A stretch of 64,000 nt of DNA, taken from the NCBI RefSeq assembly GCF_014202635.1, contig NZ_JACHHD010000002.1:62001-126000 (forward strand), written 5' to 3'. Below the pieces are notes generated by a model that made no database searches, was not told the origin of the DNA, and saw nothing but the letters and a program-made list of their open reading frames with translations. Shown here piece after piece: positions 55,188 to 63,046 of the stretch (position 1 is its first letter; each line of letters begins with the position of its first letter). The position numbers were made by a program, and so were the translations under genes. The stretch comes from Faecalicoccus acidiformans. GTDB lineage: Bacteria > Bacillota_I > Bacilli_A > Erysipelotrichales > Erysipelotrichaceae.

Positions 55188-56138
55188 ATGACAAAACTAA
55201 AATCAAAAGCATCCGACCCTATGTTGGATAAGATCATCCTGACTGCTCAGCTTTACTACAATAACCATTTTTCTCAGCAAGAGATTGCCGATCGTCTGCA
55301 CATCTCGCGACCCTGGGTTTCCAAACTTCTGAATAAAGCCCAAGAAATGGGGTTCGTCAAAATCTCCATCGATACGCCGATTTCCGGGATTCCTTCTATC
55401 GAGGAAAGATTAAAGGAAAGGTATCCCGTTTCTTTGATCCGGGTCGTTAAAGCGCCAGATCAAAACCATAACTACGTCGCCTTGTCGGCCGCAAATTATT
55501 TTGTATCTCAAGTTCAAAATAACGATACGATCGGCATCGGTTGGGGCAATGCCATCAGCCAATTCATTCAAGAGCTGACTCCTTTAAATACCAAGAATGT
55601 AAAAGTGATTCCCATGGCGGGCAGCTTTGGCGCCACCTTCGAAACTTTGCCCAACTACAGCGCTATTGAACTGGCCAAAAAAATCAACGGAGAAGCCCAA
55701 ACTTTGCATGCCCCGGCCTTCTGCAGCTCGAAAGAGGAATACGAAACATTAGCCGCAAGCGAATCTGTTCATACAGTTTTAGACCAGGCTGTCCACGCCG
55801 ATATCGCAATTGCGGGTATCGGATCCTTTGCCGCCTCATTTTTGACACGATATAACATCCTCTCCCAAGAAGAGATTCATCAACTGCAGGAAAAAGAAGC
55901 GGCTGGCGACATCTTGTTGCGGTTCTTAAACGCAAAAGGAAAACCCGTAGAAACCGAATGGACGCGTCATACGATCCGTGCCGATATCTTTGAAGTCAAA
56001 AAACACGCCCGTAAGATCATCGCTTTGGCTTGGGGCACCGAAAAATCACAGATCATTCATACAGTTCTGTCTGCTCATCTCATTGATGCTTTTTTCACAG
56101 ATGAAAAAACAGCTTTGGATCTTTTAGAACGATTTTAA
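55188..56138 (+). CDS. SorC/DeoR-C-type sugar-binding transcriptional regulator (copy 1)
   Basis: The 316-residue protein has an N-terminal helix-turn-helix (HFSQQEIADRLHISRPWVSKL, written to mark residues about 28-48) and a C-terminal SorC sugar-phosphate domain with IGIGWGNAI and PMAGSFGATF. The start at 55188 has GGAGG four bases upstream. It is divergent from the aldolase operon and lies between the two halves of the polyol locus. It probably controls one or both; AACATTTG-type sites surround its promoter. Confidence 0.92.
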   Translation: MTKLKSKASDPMLDKIILTAQLYYNNHFSQQEIADRLHISRPWVSKLLNKAQEMGFVKISIDTPISGIPSIEERLKERYPVSLIRVVKAPDQNHNYVALSAANYFVSQVQNNDTIGIGWGNAISQFIQELTPLNTKNVKVIPMAGSFGATFETLPNYSAIELAKKINGEAQTLHAPAFCSSKEEYETLAASESVHTVLDQAVHADIAIAGIGSFAASFLTRYNILSQEEIHQLQEKEAAGDILLRFLNAKGKPVETEWTRHTIRADIFEVKKHARKIIALAWGTEKSQIIHTVLSAHLIDAFFTDEKTALDLLERF

Positions 56139-56167
56139 AAAAAAAGGGGGAAATCGAACCCCCTTTT
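56137..56167. terminator. Bidirectional terminator between SorC copy 1 and transketolase
   Basis: GGGGG and CCCCC arms with an ATTTC/GAAAT inner part are flanked by nine T on the minus strand and TTTT on the plus strand. Confidence 0.85.
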
Positions 56168-56178
56168 CATATGCATAA

Positions 56179-57102
56179 CTATTGGACAAAATCCATTATC
56201 TTTTTCGCAATGCTGGAGGCATCCAAACCATAGTAGGCCAGCAGATCTTTCGGCTTTCCGCTCTGCCCAAATTCATCGTTCAGCCCGATCATCTTCAGTC
56301 GGCATCCGCTTCCTTCCTTGGCCAGCACTTCCGCTACCGCCGATCCCAGGCCTCCGATCACGGAATGCTCTTCTGCCGTCACGATCACTTCGTGTTCTTT
56401 TGCCAGCTTCTTGATCAGCTCTTCATCGATCGGTTTGATGCTTGAGATGTTCACGATTGTCGGTTCGATCCCTTCCATCTCTTTTGCGGCCTTCAAACTC
56501 TCCTGCACCATCATCCCGGTCGCTACGATCGCCACCTTGCTTCCTTCTTTCAGTACGCTTCCTTTTCCAGGCTGCCATAGGTAGCTTTCATCATACACAT
56601 CTTCCACGCTCGCTCTTCCCAGGCGTACATAACATGGTCCATCGATCTTTGCTATGCTTTCGATGATCTGCTTCGTCTCTTCGGCATCACAGGGCTGGAA
56701 CACCTTCATGTTCGGAATGCTTCGCATCAGGGCCAGATCCTCTACGCTTTGATGACTTGCCCCGTCTTCTCCGACCGTGATCCCCGCATGCGTTGCACAG
56801 ACCTTCACGTTCAGATTCGGATAACAGATGCTGTTCCGGATCTGTTCGAATGCTCTGCCGGCCGCAAACATCGCAAAGCTGGAGGCATAGGCGATCTTGC
56901 CGCTGGCTGCCAGTCCGGCTGCCACTCCCATCATGTTGCCTTCGGCGATCCCCATATCGAAATGTCTTTGCGGACATACTGCCTTGGCATCCCCGGTCTT
57001 CGTCGATCCTGCCAGGTCGGCATCCAATACTACGACATCCTGATTCTCCTGTACCAGTTTCGCCAGGGCCTTCCCATACGCCGCTCTTGTTGCCATTGCC
57101 AT
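56179..57102 (-). CDS. Transketolase, C-terminal subunit (split enzyme)
   Basis: The 307-residue protein covers the middle (pyrimidine-binding) and C-terminal domains of transketolase, with the catalytic Glu in GIAEGNM, HAGITVGEDG and ASSFAMFAAGRAFEQ. Split transketolases need both subunits to form the ThDP site. I choose 57102, where GGAGG lies 8 bases upstream, rather than a GTG at 57111. It follows the N-terminal subunit with a one-base gap. By eye the gene is GC-richer than its neighbours, as is its partner. Confidence 0.93.
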   Translation of the reverse strand: MAMATRAAYGKALAKLVQENQDVVVLDADLAGSTKTGDAKAVCPQRHFDMGIAEGNMMGVAAGLAASGKIAYASSFAMFAAGRAFEQIRNSICYPNLNVKVCATHAGITVGEDGASHQSVEDLALMRSIPNMKVFQPCDAEETKQIIESIAKIDGPCYVRLGRASVEDVYDESYLWQPGKGSVLKEGSKVAIVATGMMVQESLKAAKEMEGIEPTIVNISSIKPIDEELIKKLAKEHEVIVTAEEHSVIGGLGSAVAEVLAKEGSGCRLKMIGLNDEFGQSGKPKDLLAYYGLDASSIAKKIMDFVQ

Positions 57103-57103
57103 T

Positions 57104-57913
57104 CTATTCACCTCCCAGCTCTTTCATAGCTGCCTCATACTGTTCCTGGTTCGGTGCACTTCCGTGCCACTTGTAGTTGTTCTCCATAAAGGATACCCCT
57201 TTTCCTTTGATCGTATGTGCTATGATCATCGTCGGCTGTCCTTTTGTGTTCCGCGCTTCTTCGAATCCCTTGGCCAGCGATTCGAAATCATGACCATCCA
57301 CTTCCACCACATGCCATCCGAACGCCTCGAACTTTTCCGGAAATGGTTCCGGTCCTACGACATCCTCAATGTTTCCGTCGATCTGCAGATGGTTGTAGTC
57401 CAGGATCCCGCACAGGTTGTCCAGTTTGTAATGACCGGCCGCCATGCACGCTTCCCAGACCTCTCCTTCTTCGCTTTCTCCATCTCCCAAAAGAAAATAG
57501 ATGCGATGATCGTTCTTGTCCAGCCGATTGGCCAGCGCCATCCCTACGGCTGCCGAGATCCCCTGTCCCAAAGATCCGGTCGACATATCGATTGCTTCGA
57601 TATAGTTCATGTTCGGGTGTCCCTGCAGCGGTGAATGCAGCTGACGGAACGTCTTCAGTTCTTCCTTAGGGATGAATCCTTTTTCGCACAAGGTTGCATA
57701 ATAGCCAGGTGTGATATGTCCCTTGCTCAGGACAAATCGGTCCCGGTCCTGGCTTGCCACGTTGTCTTTGTTGATATCCATCTCCTCGAAATACAATGAG
57801 GTCAGGATATCGGCTGCCGACAAGGATCCGCCCGGATGTCCGCTTTGTGCCGTATAGACCATCGTCAGGATATTCTTTCGTATATTCAATGCATGTTGTT
57901 CTAATTCTGTCAT
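57104..57913 (-). CDS. Transketolase, N-terminal subunit (split enzyme)
   Basis: The 269-residue protein is the ThDP-diphosphate-binding half, with SGHPGGSLS, SKGHITPG, TGSLGQGIS and the ThDP motif LLGDGESEEG to ILDYN. It pairs with the next gene. Transketolase moves two-carbon ketol units between sugar phosphates. It is the seventh gene of the polyol operon, behind a hairpin that may reduce its expression. GGAGGAG lies 11 bases before the ATG. No housekeeping transketolase was seen in the window for comparison. Confidence 0.94.
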   Translation of the reverse strand: MTELEQHALNIRKNILTMVYTAQSGHPGGSLSAADILTSLYFEEMDINKDNVASQDRDRFVLSKGHITPGYYATLCEKGFIPKEELKTFRQLHSPLQGHPNMNYIEAIDMSTGSLGQGISAAVGMALANRLDKNDHRIYFLLGDGESEEGEVWEACMAAGHYKLDNLCGILDYNHLQIDGNIEDVVGPEPFPEKFEAFGWHVVEVDGHDFESLAKGFEEARNTKGQPTMIIAHTIKGKGVSFMENNYKWHGSAPNQEQYEAAMKELGGE

Positions 57914-57942
57914 GTTCTATCGGTCTCCTCCTTTTTAATAAA

Positions 57943-57975
57943 CAGAAAACCAGCAGGATCTAAATCGCTGCTGGT
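57943..57975 (-). terminator. Hairpin between the SAF oxidoreductase and transketolase genes
   Basis: ACCAGCAG and CTGCTGGT arms are followed by TTTTCTGTTT on the minus strand. It could be a partial terminator inside the operon or its end. Confidence 0.65.
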
Positions 57976-58034
57976 CCTTTGCCTGGAAACAGGATCATTT
58001 AAACGTCCTGATTTCCCGATCCATCTGGCAAGAA

Positions 58035-59327
58035 TTATCCAAAGATCTTGTCTTGTTCCTGACGGATCTTATAAATCAACGTATTTGTATCGATTTCAAC
58101 GTCATCATAAGTCAACAGCTGACCTTTTTTAACGTCTTTTTTCAATACAGCATTCTTGTTGATGAGTCCAAACGGAACATAACCTTCTTGTTTAGCATGT
58201 TCATGCGTATCGATCGATCCATAAGTTGTATATCCACCGATACCATCCAGTTTTTCTCCGGCTTTCATATCTTTCTTAGCCACTGTGATAACCTCAGATA
58301 CTAATCCGCCTTTTGGTACGATTACGCCTTCATGATAGATGACGGCACGTCCAATCGTTAATGGAGTTTCAAGGTTGCACAAGTGATATGGACGATACAG
58401 AGTCCATAATGGTCCAGGACCCATGCTGTGGTATTGCATCTGGTAAGCAATTTCTTCGTTATCTGTTGAAACGGTTACGAATACACCTGGAGCGATACCA
58501 CGAACATATTCAACAACGCCGTGTTTATTCAGGATACCATCATCCTCTTTTAAACGATACATATCGTTCAAGCCCTTCACGTCACAAGCGATACCATGAC
58601 CACCGATTACATCTGGAACTAAACCAGTTGCATTGGACATAGCGGCCATTTCAACCATTGTTTTCGTACCATCTTTAAATGCACACAGCATCTTTGGAGA
58701 CATTTTACGACGTGTAGCTTCTTCAAGAACTGTATCTGGGTTACATTCGCGATCGATACGGTTGTTCTTTCCTTTACCGATAACTTCAACTTTCAAGCCC
58801 ATTGCTTCTGCGAAGTCATACAATTCCATAACAGCACCTGGTTCGTCACCATTTGTACCTGTGTAAACAACACCAGCTTCTTGCGCTTTCTTATACAAGT
58901 AAGGCCCGATAACAACATCAGATTCAACATTCATCATAATGATGTGTTTCTTAGCAGCGATAGCATCCAATGCGATCTTAGCGCCAACATCCGGCACACC
59001 GGTAACATCAACGACTACATCAATTTCAGGAACTTTCGTTACTAAATCAGAATCATTTGTCGCAACATATTTTCCTGCTTTGATTGCTGCAGATGCTTCT
59101 TCCACGTCTGTTGTCTTTACGATTTGATCTGGATGAACTCCACCATATTCAAATGCGTGTACAGCTAAGTCAATATTGATATCGGCACAGATGGCAGGTC
59201 TTTCACCTTTGATCATTACCAATTCTGTAACCATACCGCGGCCCATCTGACCAGCACCAACGACACCGACCTGGATAGGTTTTCCTTCAGCTTCTAAAGC
59301 TGCTAATTTTCTGTTCATGTTATACAT
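58035..59327 (-). CDS. SAF-domain oxidoreductase of the COG4091 (DRL-like) family
   Basis: The 430-residue protein has an N-terminal NAD(P)-binding GVVGAGQMGRGMV (residues about 21-33), a homoserine-dehydrogenase-like central part with TGTNGDEPGAVMELYDFA, and a C-terminal SAF domain (about residues 340-425). COG4091 includes Brucella DRL, which converts 1-deoxyxylulose 5-phosphate to methylerythritol 4-phosphate; other members have unknown roles in sugar and polyol loci. Here it takes the place of a polyol-phosphate dehydrogenase behind a glucitol-type PTS. GGAGG lies 10 bases before the ATG. The actual reaction is unknown. Confidence 0.87.
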   Translation of the reverse strand: MYNMNRKLAALEAEGKPIQVGVVGAGQMGRGMVTELVMIKGERPAICADINIDLAVHAFEYGGVHPDQIVKTTDVEEASAAIKAGKYVATNDSDLVTKVPEIDVVVDVTGVPDVGAKIALDAIAAKKHIIMMNVESDVVIGPYLYKKAQEAGVVYTGTNGDEPGAVMELYDFAEAMGLKVEVIGKGKNNRIDRECNPDTVLEEATRRKMSPKMLCAFKDGTKTMVEMAAMSNATGLVPDVIGGHGIACDVKGLNDMYRLKEDDGILNKHGVVEYVRGIAPGVFVTVSTDNEEIAYQMQYHSMGPGPLWTLYRPYHLCNLETPLTIGRAVIYHEGVIVPKGGLVSEVITVAKKDMKAGEKLDGIGGYTTYGSIDTHEHAKQEGYVPFGLINKNAVLKKDVKKGQLLTYDDVEIDTNTLIYKIRQEQDKIFG

Positions 59328-59381
59328 AAATATCTTGCCTCCTTTTTTTCCTTATCGATCACTGATTATTTATGTAACAGA

Positions 59382-59759
59382 TTAATCTTTAGTGATAATT
59401 TCGATTGTACCGCCTTTTTTGAGTTGTTCTTCTGTGATTCGCTCCCCAACCAGCTCGATCATTCCTGGACGTTCAGCTTCTGGAGTTCCGTTGAAACAAA
59501 GCGTACAATGGCCCAATTGCCTCAAGGTATTCAAAGCTTCCCAGCCTACTGCACTGATTGTGTACTCAACGCCGCAAATCTTCATGATATCCCCGGGAGC
59601 CGGATCTGCTTTCAATTCACTCTTGGAATGAAGAACGCAGATCTCCGCTAATTCCGGTGGTGCATCATCGTTAAAGATGATGATGAAGTTGCATGCGTCG
59701 TTCAAGAAATCACAGGCATAATCTCCCATTCCGGTAACAGTAGCCTGATATTTGATCAT
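59382..59759 (-). CDS. srlB: PTS glucitol/sorbitol-family EIIA component
   Basis: The 125-residue protein matches the glucitol EIIA family (YQATVTGMGDYACDFL at the start, CVLHSKSELK with the likely phospho-His, and GVEYTISAVGWEALNTLRQLG). It receives phosphate from HPr and passes it to the IIB domain. The start at 59759 has AGGGG upstream; a TTG at 59765 is less likely. It is the fifth gene of the PTS operon. Confidence 0.93.
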   Translation of the reverse strand: MIKYQATVTGMGDYACDFLNDACNFIIIFNDDAPPELAEICVLHSKSELKADPAPGDIMKICGVEYTISAVGWEALNTLRQLGHCTLCFNGTPEAERPGMIELVGERITEEQLKKGGTIEIITKD

Positions 59760-59771
59760 ACGCAACCCCTA

Positions 59772-60761
59772 CTATGAATACAATCCAATACTGAATACAA
59801 AGGCGATGGCTACAGCTAACGGACCTGTGATAACACGAGAATACAATACAGCTGGAACCCCGTATTCGATCGTTTCTGGCTCAGCTTCTCCTAAAGACAA
59901 ACCTACTGGAACGAAGTCGCCACCTACCTGAGCATCGATTGCGAACAAGGCTGGCAAGGCGAATTGAGCCGGAATATTTCCTAAACCAATCTGAGCACCT
60001 AACAATGTTCCTACAACCTGTGCAATTACAGCACCTGGACCAAGGATCGGCGAAAGGAACGGAAGGGCACAAACTAATGAAATAACAAGCATTCCTGGCA
60101 ATGTAGAACACATTGGAGAAATTGTATTGGCAATAACATCGCCTAAACCACTATAAGAAATGATACCTAAAATTGTAGAAGTAAAGGCCATGAACGGCAA
60201 TACGTTCTTGATAACCATATCGATGGTTTCACGACCAGCCGCAAAGAATTTATTAACGACTTTACCAACACCAATACCGATACGAGTGATGATATTCGGT
60301 TTCTTTTGAGGTTCTTCAGAAGTTGTTTTTGGAGCTTCTTCAGCCGGTTTTTCTTCAGCTACAGCTTCAGAAGCTGCAGGCTGTTCTACAGTTTCATCTG
60401 TAAATGTGATATTTTCTTCTTTAACGTCGGAAACATAAAGTTCTTCAACGATAAACTGTGCCAAAGGACCCGATTTACCAACCGGTACTAAGTTTACAGT
60501 CTTAATTCCTTTTTTACAGTAAACACCGCAACGAGCAACTCCGCCACAGTCGATGACAGCCAAGCAGATTTGTTCATCTGGTGCAGTGGTTTTGAATCCA
60601 TCCAATACTTCACAACCGGTCATTTCCCCGATTTTCTTAGCTAAAGGATTCACACCGCCTGTTGTAACACACAAGATCTTGTTACAAGTTTCTGTTGGAG
60701 CAATTACTAACGGTCCACCCCAACCGCTGTTTCCACGAGTAATTTTTACATTTCTATACAT
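59772..60761 (-). CDS. srlE: PTS glucitol/sorbitol-family EIIBC component
   Basis: The 329-residue protein has an N-terminal IIB domain (residues 1-120, with GWGGPLVIAPTE and the cysteine-rich DCGGVARCGVYC), then an Ala/Glu/Pro-rich linker (about 125-155) and a membrane IIC1 part with LPFMAFTSTILGI and GPGAVIAQVVG. It phosphorylates the sugar during import. The linker is longer than usual. It sits between srlA and srlB. Confidence 0.94.
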   Translation of the reverse strand: MYRNVKITRGNSGWGGPLVIAPTETCNKILCVTTGGVNPLAKKIGEMTGCEVLDGFKTTAPDEQICLAVIDCGGVARCGVYCKKGIKTVNLVPVGKSGPLAQFIVEELYVSDVKEENITFTDETVEQPAASEAVAEEKPAEEAPKTTSEEPQKKPNIITRIGIGVGKVVNKFFAAGRETIDMVIKNVLPFMAFTSTILGIISYSGLGDVIANTISPMCSTLPGMLVISLVCALPFLSPILGPGAVIAQVVGTLLGAQIGLGNIPAQFALPALFAIDAQVGGDFVPVGLSLGEAEPETIEYGVPAVLYSRVITGPLAVAIAFVFSIGLYS

Positions 60762-60780
60762 CTGTCATTCCCCGCTTCCT

Positions 60781-61299
60781 TTAGGCCTTGTTTCTCGTTA
60801 AGATCGCAAAGATCTTTTCTGTTAATAAACCACGAATGAAAATTACGATAACACCTACGATAAAGTAACGAATGGCTAACTCACCAGTGTTCAAACCTAA
60901 AGTAGTGATACCGGCAGAAATACCCATGTAGACAAACAATTCACCAGCATTTGCATGTGGGAACAAACCTGTAACTGGGTGAACGAAACTTACAGCTGCA
61001 TCGTAGTAGGCTGGTTTGTATTTTTCTTCTACGAAACGTCCGAAAGTGTAGCACATCGGGTTACCTAAACAGATAACCGCTAAGATAGGCAGAACCGTAT
61101 AACGACAAATCGTATACTTGGTAATTTTACGAGCAAAGTTTTCTACCTTTTCTTCACCAATCAGTTTGATTACGGAGTTGATGGCAGTCATCAAGCAGAC
61201 CAGCGTAGGAATGATTCCGGTTACCCAAGAAACAAACTGTTCGCCGCCGGCTGAGAAGAGTCCCATAAAACCTTCAGCAATCATCGAAATAAATTCCAT
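60781..61299 (-). CDS. srlA: PTS glucitol/sorbitol-family EIIC component
   Basis: The 172-residue integral membrane protein has four or so hydrophobic segments and the SrlA pattern (FISMIAEGFMGLF at the start, YCFGRFVEEKYKPAYY-like loop and SFVHPVTGLFPHANAGE). Together with SrlE it forms the membrane channel for the polyol. TAGGAGG precedes the ATG. GutM lies directly upstream. Confidence 0.94.
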   Translation of the reverse strand: MEFISMIAEGFMGLFSAGGEQFVSWVTGIIPTLVCLMTAINSVIKLIGEEKVENFARKITKYTICRYTVLPILAVICLGNPMCYTFGRFVEEKYKPAYYDAAVSFVHPVTGLFPHANAGELFVYMGISAGITTLGLNTGELAIRYFIVGVIVIFIRGLLTEKIFAILTRNKA

Positions 61300-61350
61300 A
61301 TGCGCTTCCTCCTAAAATAATAATGGAATTATGAGATGTCTGATGTCGAA

Positions 61351-61785
61351 TCAGTCGGCCGTTACCAATTCATCATCAGCCTCTGCTTTGTCGAAGCGTG
61401 TCTCCAGCGCTTCCAAAGCTTGTATATACCCTCGATAGCGTTTCTGTTCTTTTTCATCCATGGATCTGAAATCTTCTAGAAACGAATCGATTGATACCCC
61501 TACTAACTTCTTCCCTATCAATGTGTCGATAGGATGGCACTTGGCCAGGAAGGTTTTTCCATCCATAACCTCGCATCCTGTAATAATGCGATTGTTGTCA
61601 CAAGCAAGAATGACCAAATATCCATTAAAGAATCTTCCTCGCTTTTGGCCGATTCCTACGTTTCCTAATTTGTGAACGCGGCGAATCGACTTTTTAAAAT
61701 TACGGATCTGAAAGACCCCTCCAAGACTTTGCATGAGAAACAGCACAAAGACAAAGATAAACAATCCAATCAGTTCTCTTGGCAT
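61351..61785 (-). CDS. gutM: GutM-family glucitol operon activator
   Basis: The 144-residue protein has one N-terminal membrane helix (residues 6-22) and the GutM core with GNVGIGQKRGRFFNGYLVIL. In enterobacteria GutM activates the glucitol operon, though its mechanism is unsettled and the membrane helix is hard to reconcile with DNA binding. AAGGAGG lies 7 bases upstream. Its first 16 bases overlap the end of the second SorC regulator. Confidence 0.9.
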   Translation of the reverse strand: MPRELIGLFIFVFVLFLMQSLGGVFQIRNFKKSIRRVHKLGNVGIGQKRGRFFNGYLVILACDNNRIITGCEVMDGKTFLAKCHPIDTLIGKKLVGVSIDSFLEDFRSMDEKEQKRYRGYIQALEALETRFDKAEADDELVTAD

Positions 61786-62765
61786 TCTGCCGCCTCCTTA
61801 TCTAATAACTCAATCATCTTTTGCACACAGCTGACGTCTGTGATCAGAATATTGACTTTTTGTGAACGAATAACACCTAATACAGCTTGTCCTTTATTGC
61901 GTCCCACTGCGATACCGACACGGTTAGGGATCGTGACAAGCTGTTCCTTGCGTAATCCCATCACACGATCATTGAAATCGCTGAACGCTTCTTCATTTCC
62001 GTTGGCATCAACCAGCTTTAACAAGCAGTCACCTACCACACCCTTTTTTGAAAACTCTTGAAGTTCTTCGGGTGTCAGGTATCCGCTTTGCGATAATGTA
62101 CCATCACGATCCGTGCATCCGATACCCATCACGACGGTATGAAGTTTGGCAAAAAGATCAGTAACTTTACGAATCGATCGTTCTTCCAAGAAACCCTTCA
62201 TGATATCGCGATTGTTGAACATCGCTGGTGCATAAAAAGGAATTGAAGAACCGCCAAATTTTTTCGCAAAGGCAGCGGCGATATCATTGGCATGAAATCC
62301 CTCGTTAGATTGTCCATACCCGACTCCGCCAACGACCGGCACAAAAATCGCATCTCTTTCATCTGCGAGTTCTTTCGAATTCGCGATATTAAACAAAGTC
62401 CGTCCCATCGAAACACCGATATAATCTTTGTCTCGAAAGATCCGTGACAGATATTTTAAAGCTTCTTCATTCACACGTTCCTGGTGTTCGAACTGTGTCT
62501 CAAATTCATTTTCATCTATGATCAAAACTTCTTTTAGATGAAGCCGATCTTCTAACTTACGCTCCAGATCGTCATACATGCTTCCATACACATTGATCAC
62601 GTCGATCTTAACGATCCCTTTTTCTTTTCCGGCCTGCAAAAGACGAGATACCGTTGTTCTGGAAATCCCTAAACGGTCACTAATTTCTTTTTGCCCTAAT
62701 CCATCTTTGTAGTAAAAGTGGCAGCATTTGTAAATTAATCTTTCATCATCAATTATCTTTTTCAT
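61770..62765 (-). CDS. SorC/DeoR-C-type sugar-binding transcriptional regulator (copy 2)
   Basis: The 331-residue protein has a helix-turn-helix at residues about 25-48 (QKEISDRLGISRTTVSRLL) and a SorC ligand domain with IGVSMGRTLFNI and PVVGGVGYG. SorC regulators bind phosphorylated sugars and repress or activate polyol operons. It is the first gene of the operon it probably controls. Its sequence is clearly different from the SorC at 55188. A perfect cre site lies 15-30 bases upstream of the ATG. Confidence 0.93.
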   Translation of the reverse strand: MKKIIDDERLIYKCCHFYYKDGLGQKEISDRLGISRTTVSRLLQAGKEKGIVKIDVINVYGSMYDDLERKLEDRLHLKEVLIIDENEFETQFEHQERVNEEALKYLSRIFRDKDYIGVSMGRTLFNIANSKELADERDAIFVPVVGGVGYGQSNEGFHANDIAAAFAKKFGGSSIPFYAPAMFNNRDIMKGFLEERSIRKVTDLFAKLHTVVMGIGCTDRDGTLSQSGYLTPEELQEFSKKGVVGDCLLKLVDANGNEEAFSDFNDRVMGLRKEQLVTIPNRVGIAVGRNKGQAVLGVIRSQKVNILITDVSCVQKMIELLDKEAAECQEN

Positions 62766-62778
62766 TTTTTGGCCTATA

Positions 62779-62793
62779 ATGTAAGCGTTTTCT
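62779..62793 (+). promoter_or_regulatory. Catabolite-responsive element (cre, CcpA site)
   Basis: The 15 bases ATGTAAGCGTTTTCT match the cre consensus WTGNAANCGNWNNCW at every fixed position. It lies downstream of the predicted start of the PTS operon, so CcpA would repress the operon when preferred sugars are present. Confidence 0.8.
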
Positions 62794-62808
62794 GCTTTTT
62801 CCAGATAT

Positions 62809-62838
62809 AGCGTACCCCTTTTTTCTTGATGTTGTCAA
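62809..62838 (-). promoter_or_regulatory. Promoter of the SorC2-GutM-PTS operon
   Basis: A perfect -35 TTGACA (62833-62838), an 18-base spacer and a weak TACGCT (62809-62814) on the minus strand. The weak -10 box and upstream half sites fit an activator-dependent promoter. Confidence 0.65.
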
Positions 62839-62851
62839 TATTTTAGAGCTG

Positions 62852-62925
62852 AACATTTGTTTAAATTAATTTGATATTTATTTAACTTATACAATTGTTT
62901 ATTTTCGTCGTTTTTTAACATGTTA
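62852..62925. promoter_or_regulatory. Candidate SorC sites upstream of the PTS promoter
   Basis: AACATTTGTT (62852-62861) and the palindrome TAACATGTTA (62916-62925) lie upstream of the -35 box, a position typical for activator binding. They share the core of sites near 55000-55170. Confidence 0.5.
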
Positions 62926-62992
62926 TGAATCAAATCTCCTTGAAAATATACATATTCGTGATCATTTTCCTCTAAAATACCGCTCATTCCCA

Positions 62993-63021
62993 TTGATTCT
63001 GATGCTGTTCGTTTTTATAAT
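62993..63021 (+). promoter_or_regulatory. Promoter of the two-TM protein gene
   Basis: TTGATT (62993-62998), a 17-base spacer and TATAAT (63016-63021) end 25 bases before the start codon. Confidence 0.75.
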
Positions 63022-63046
63022 GAAATGGTCAAAGGAGTTTTACCAT

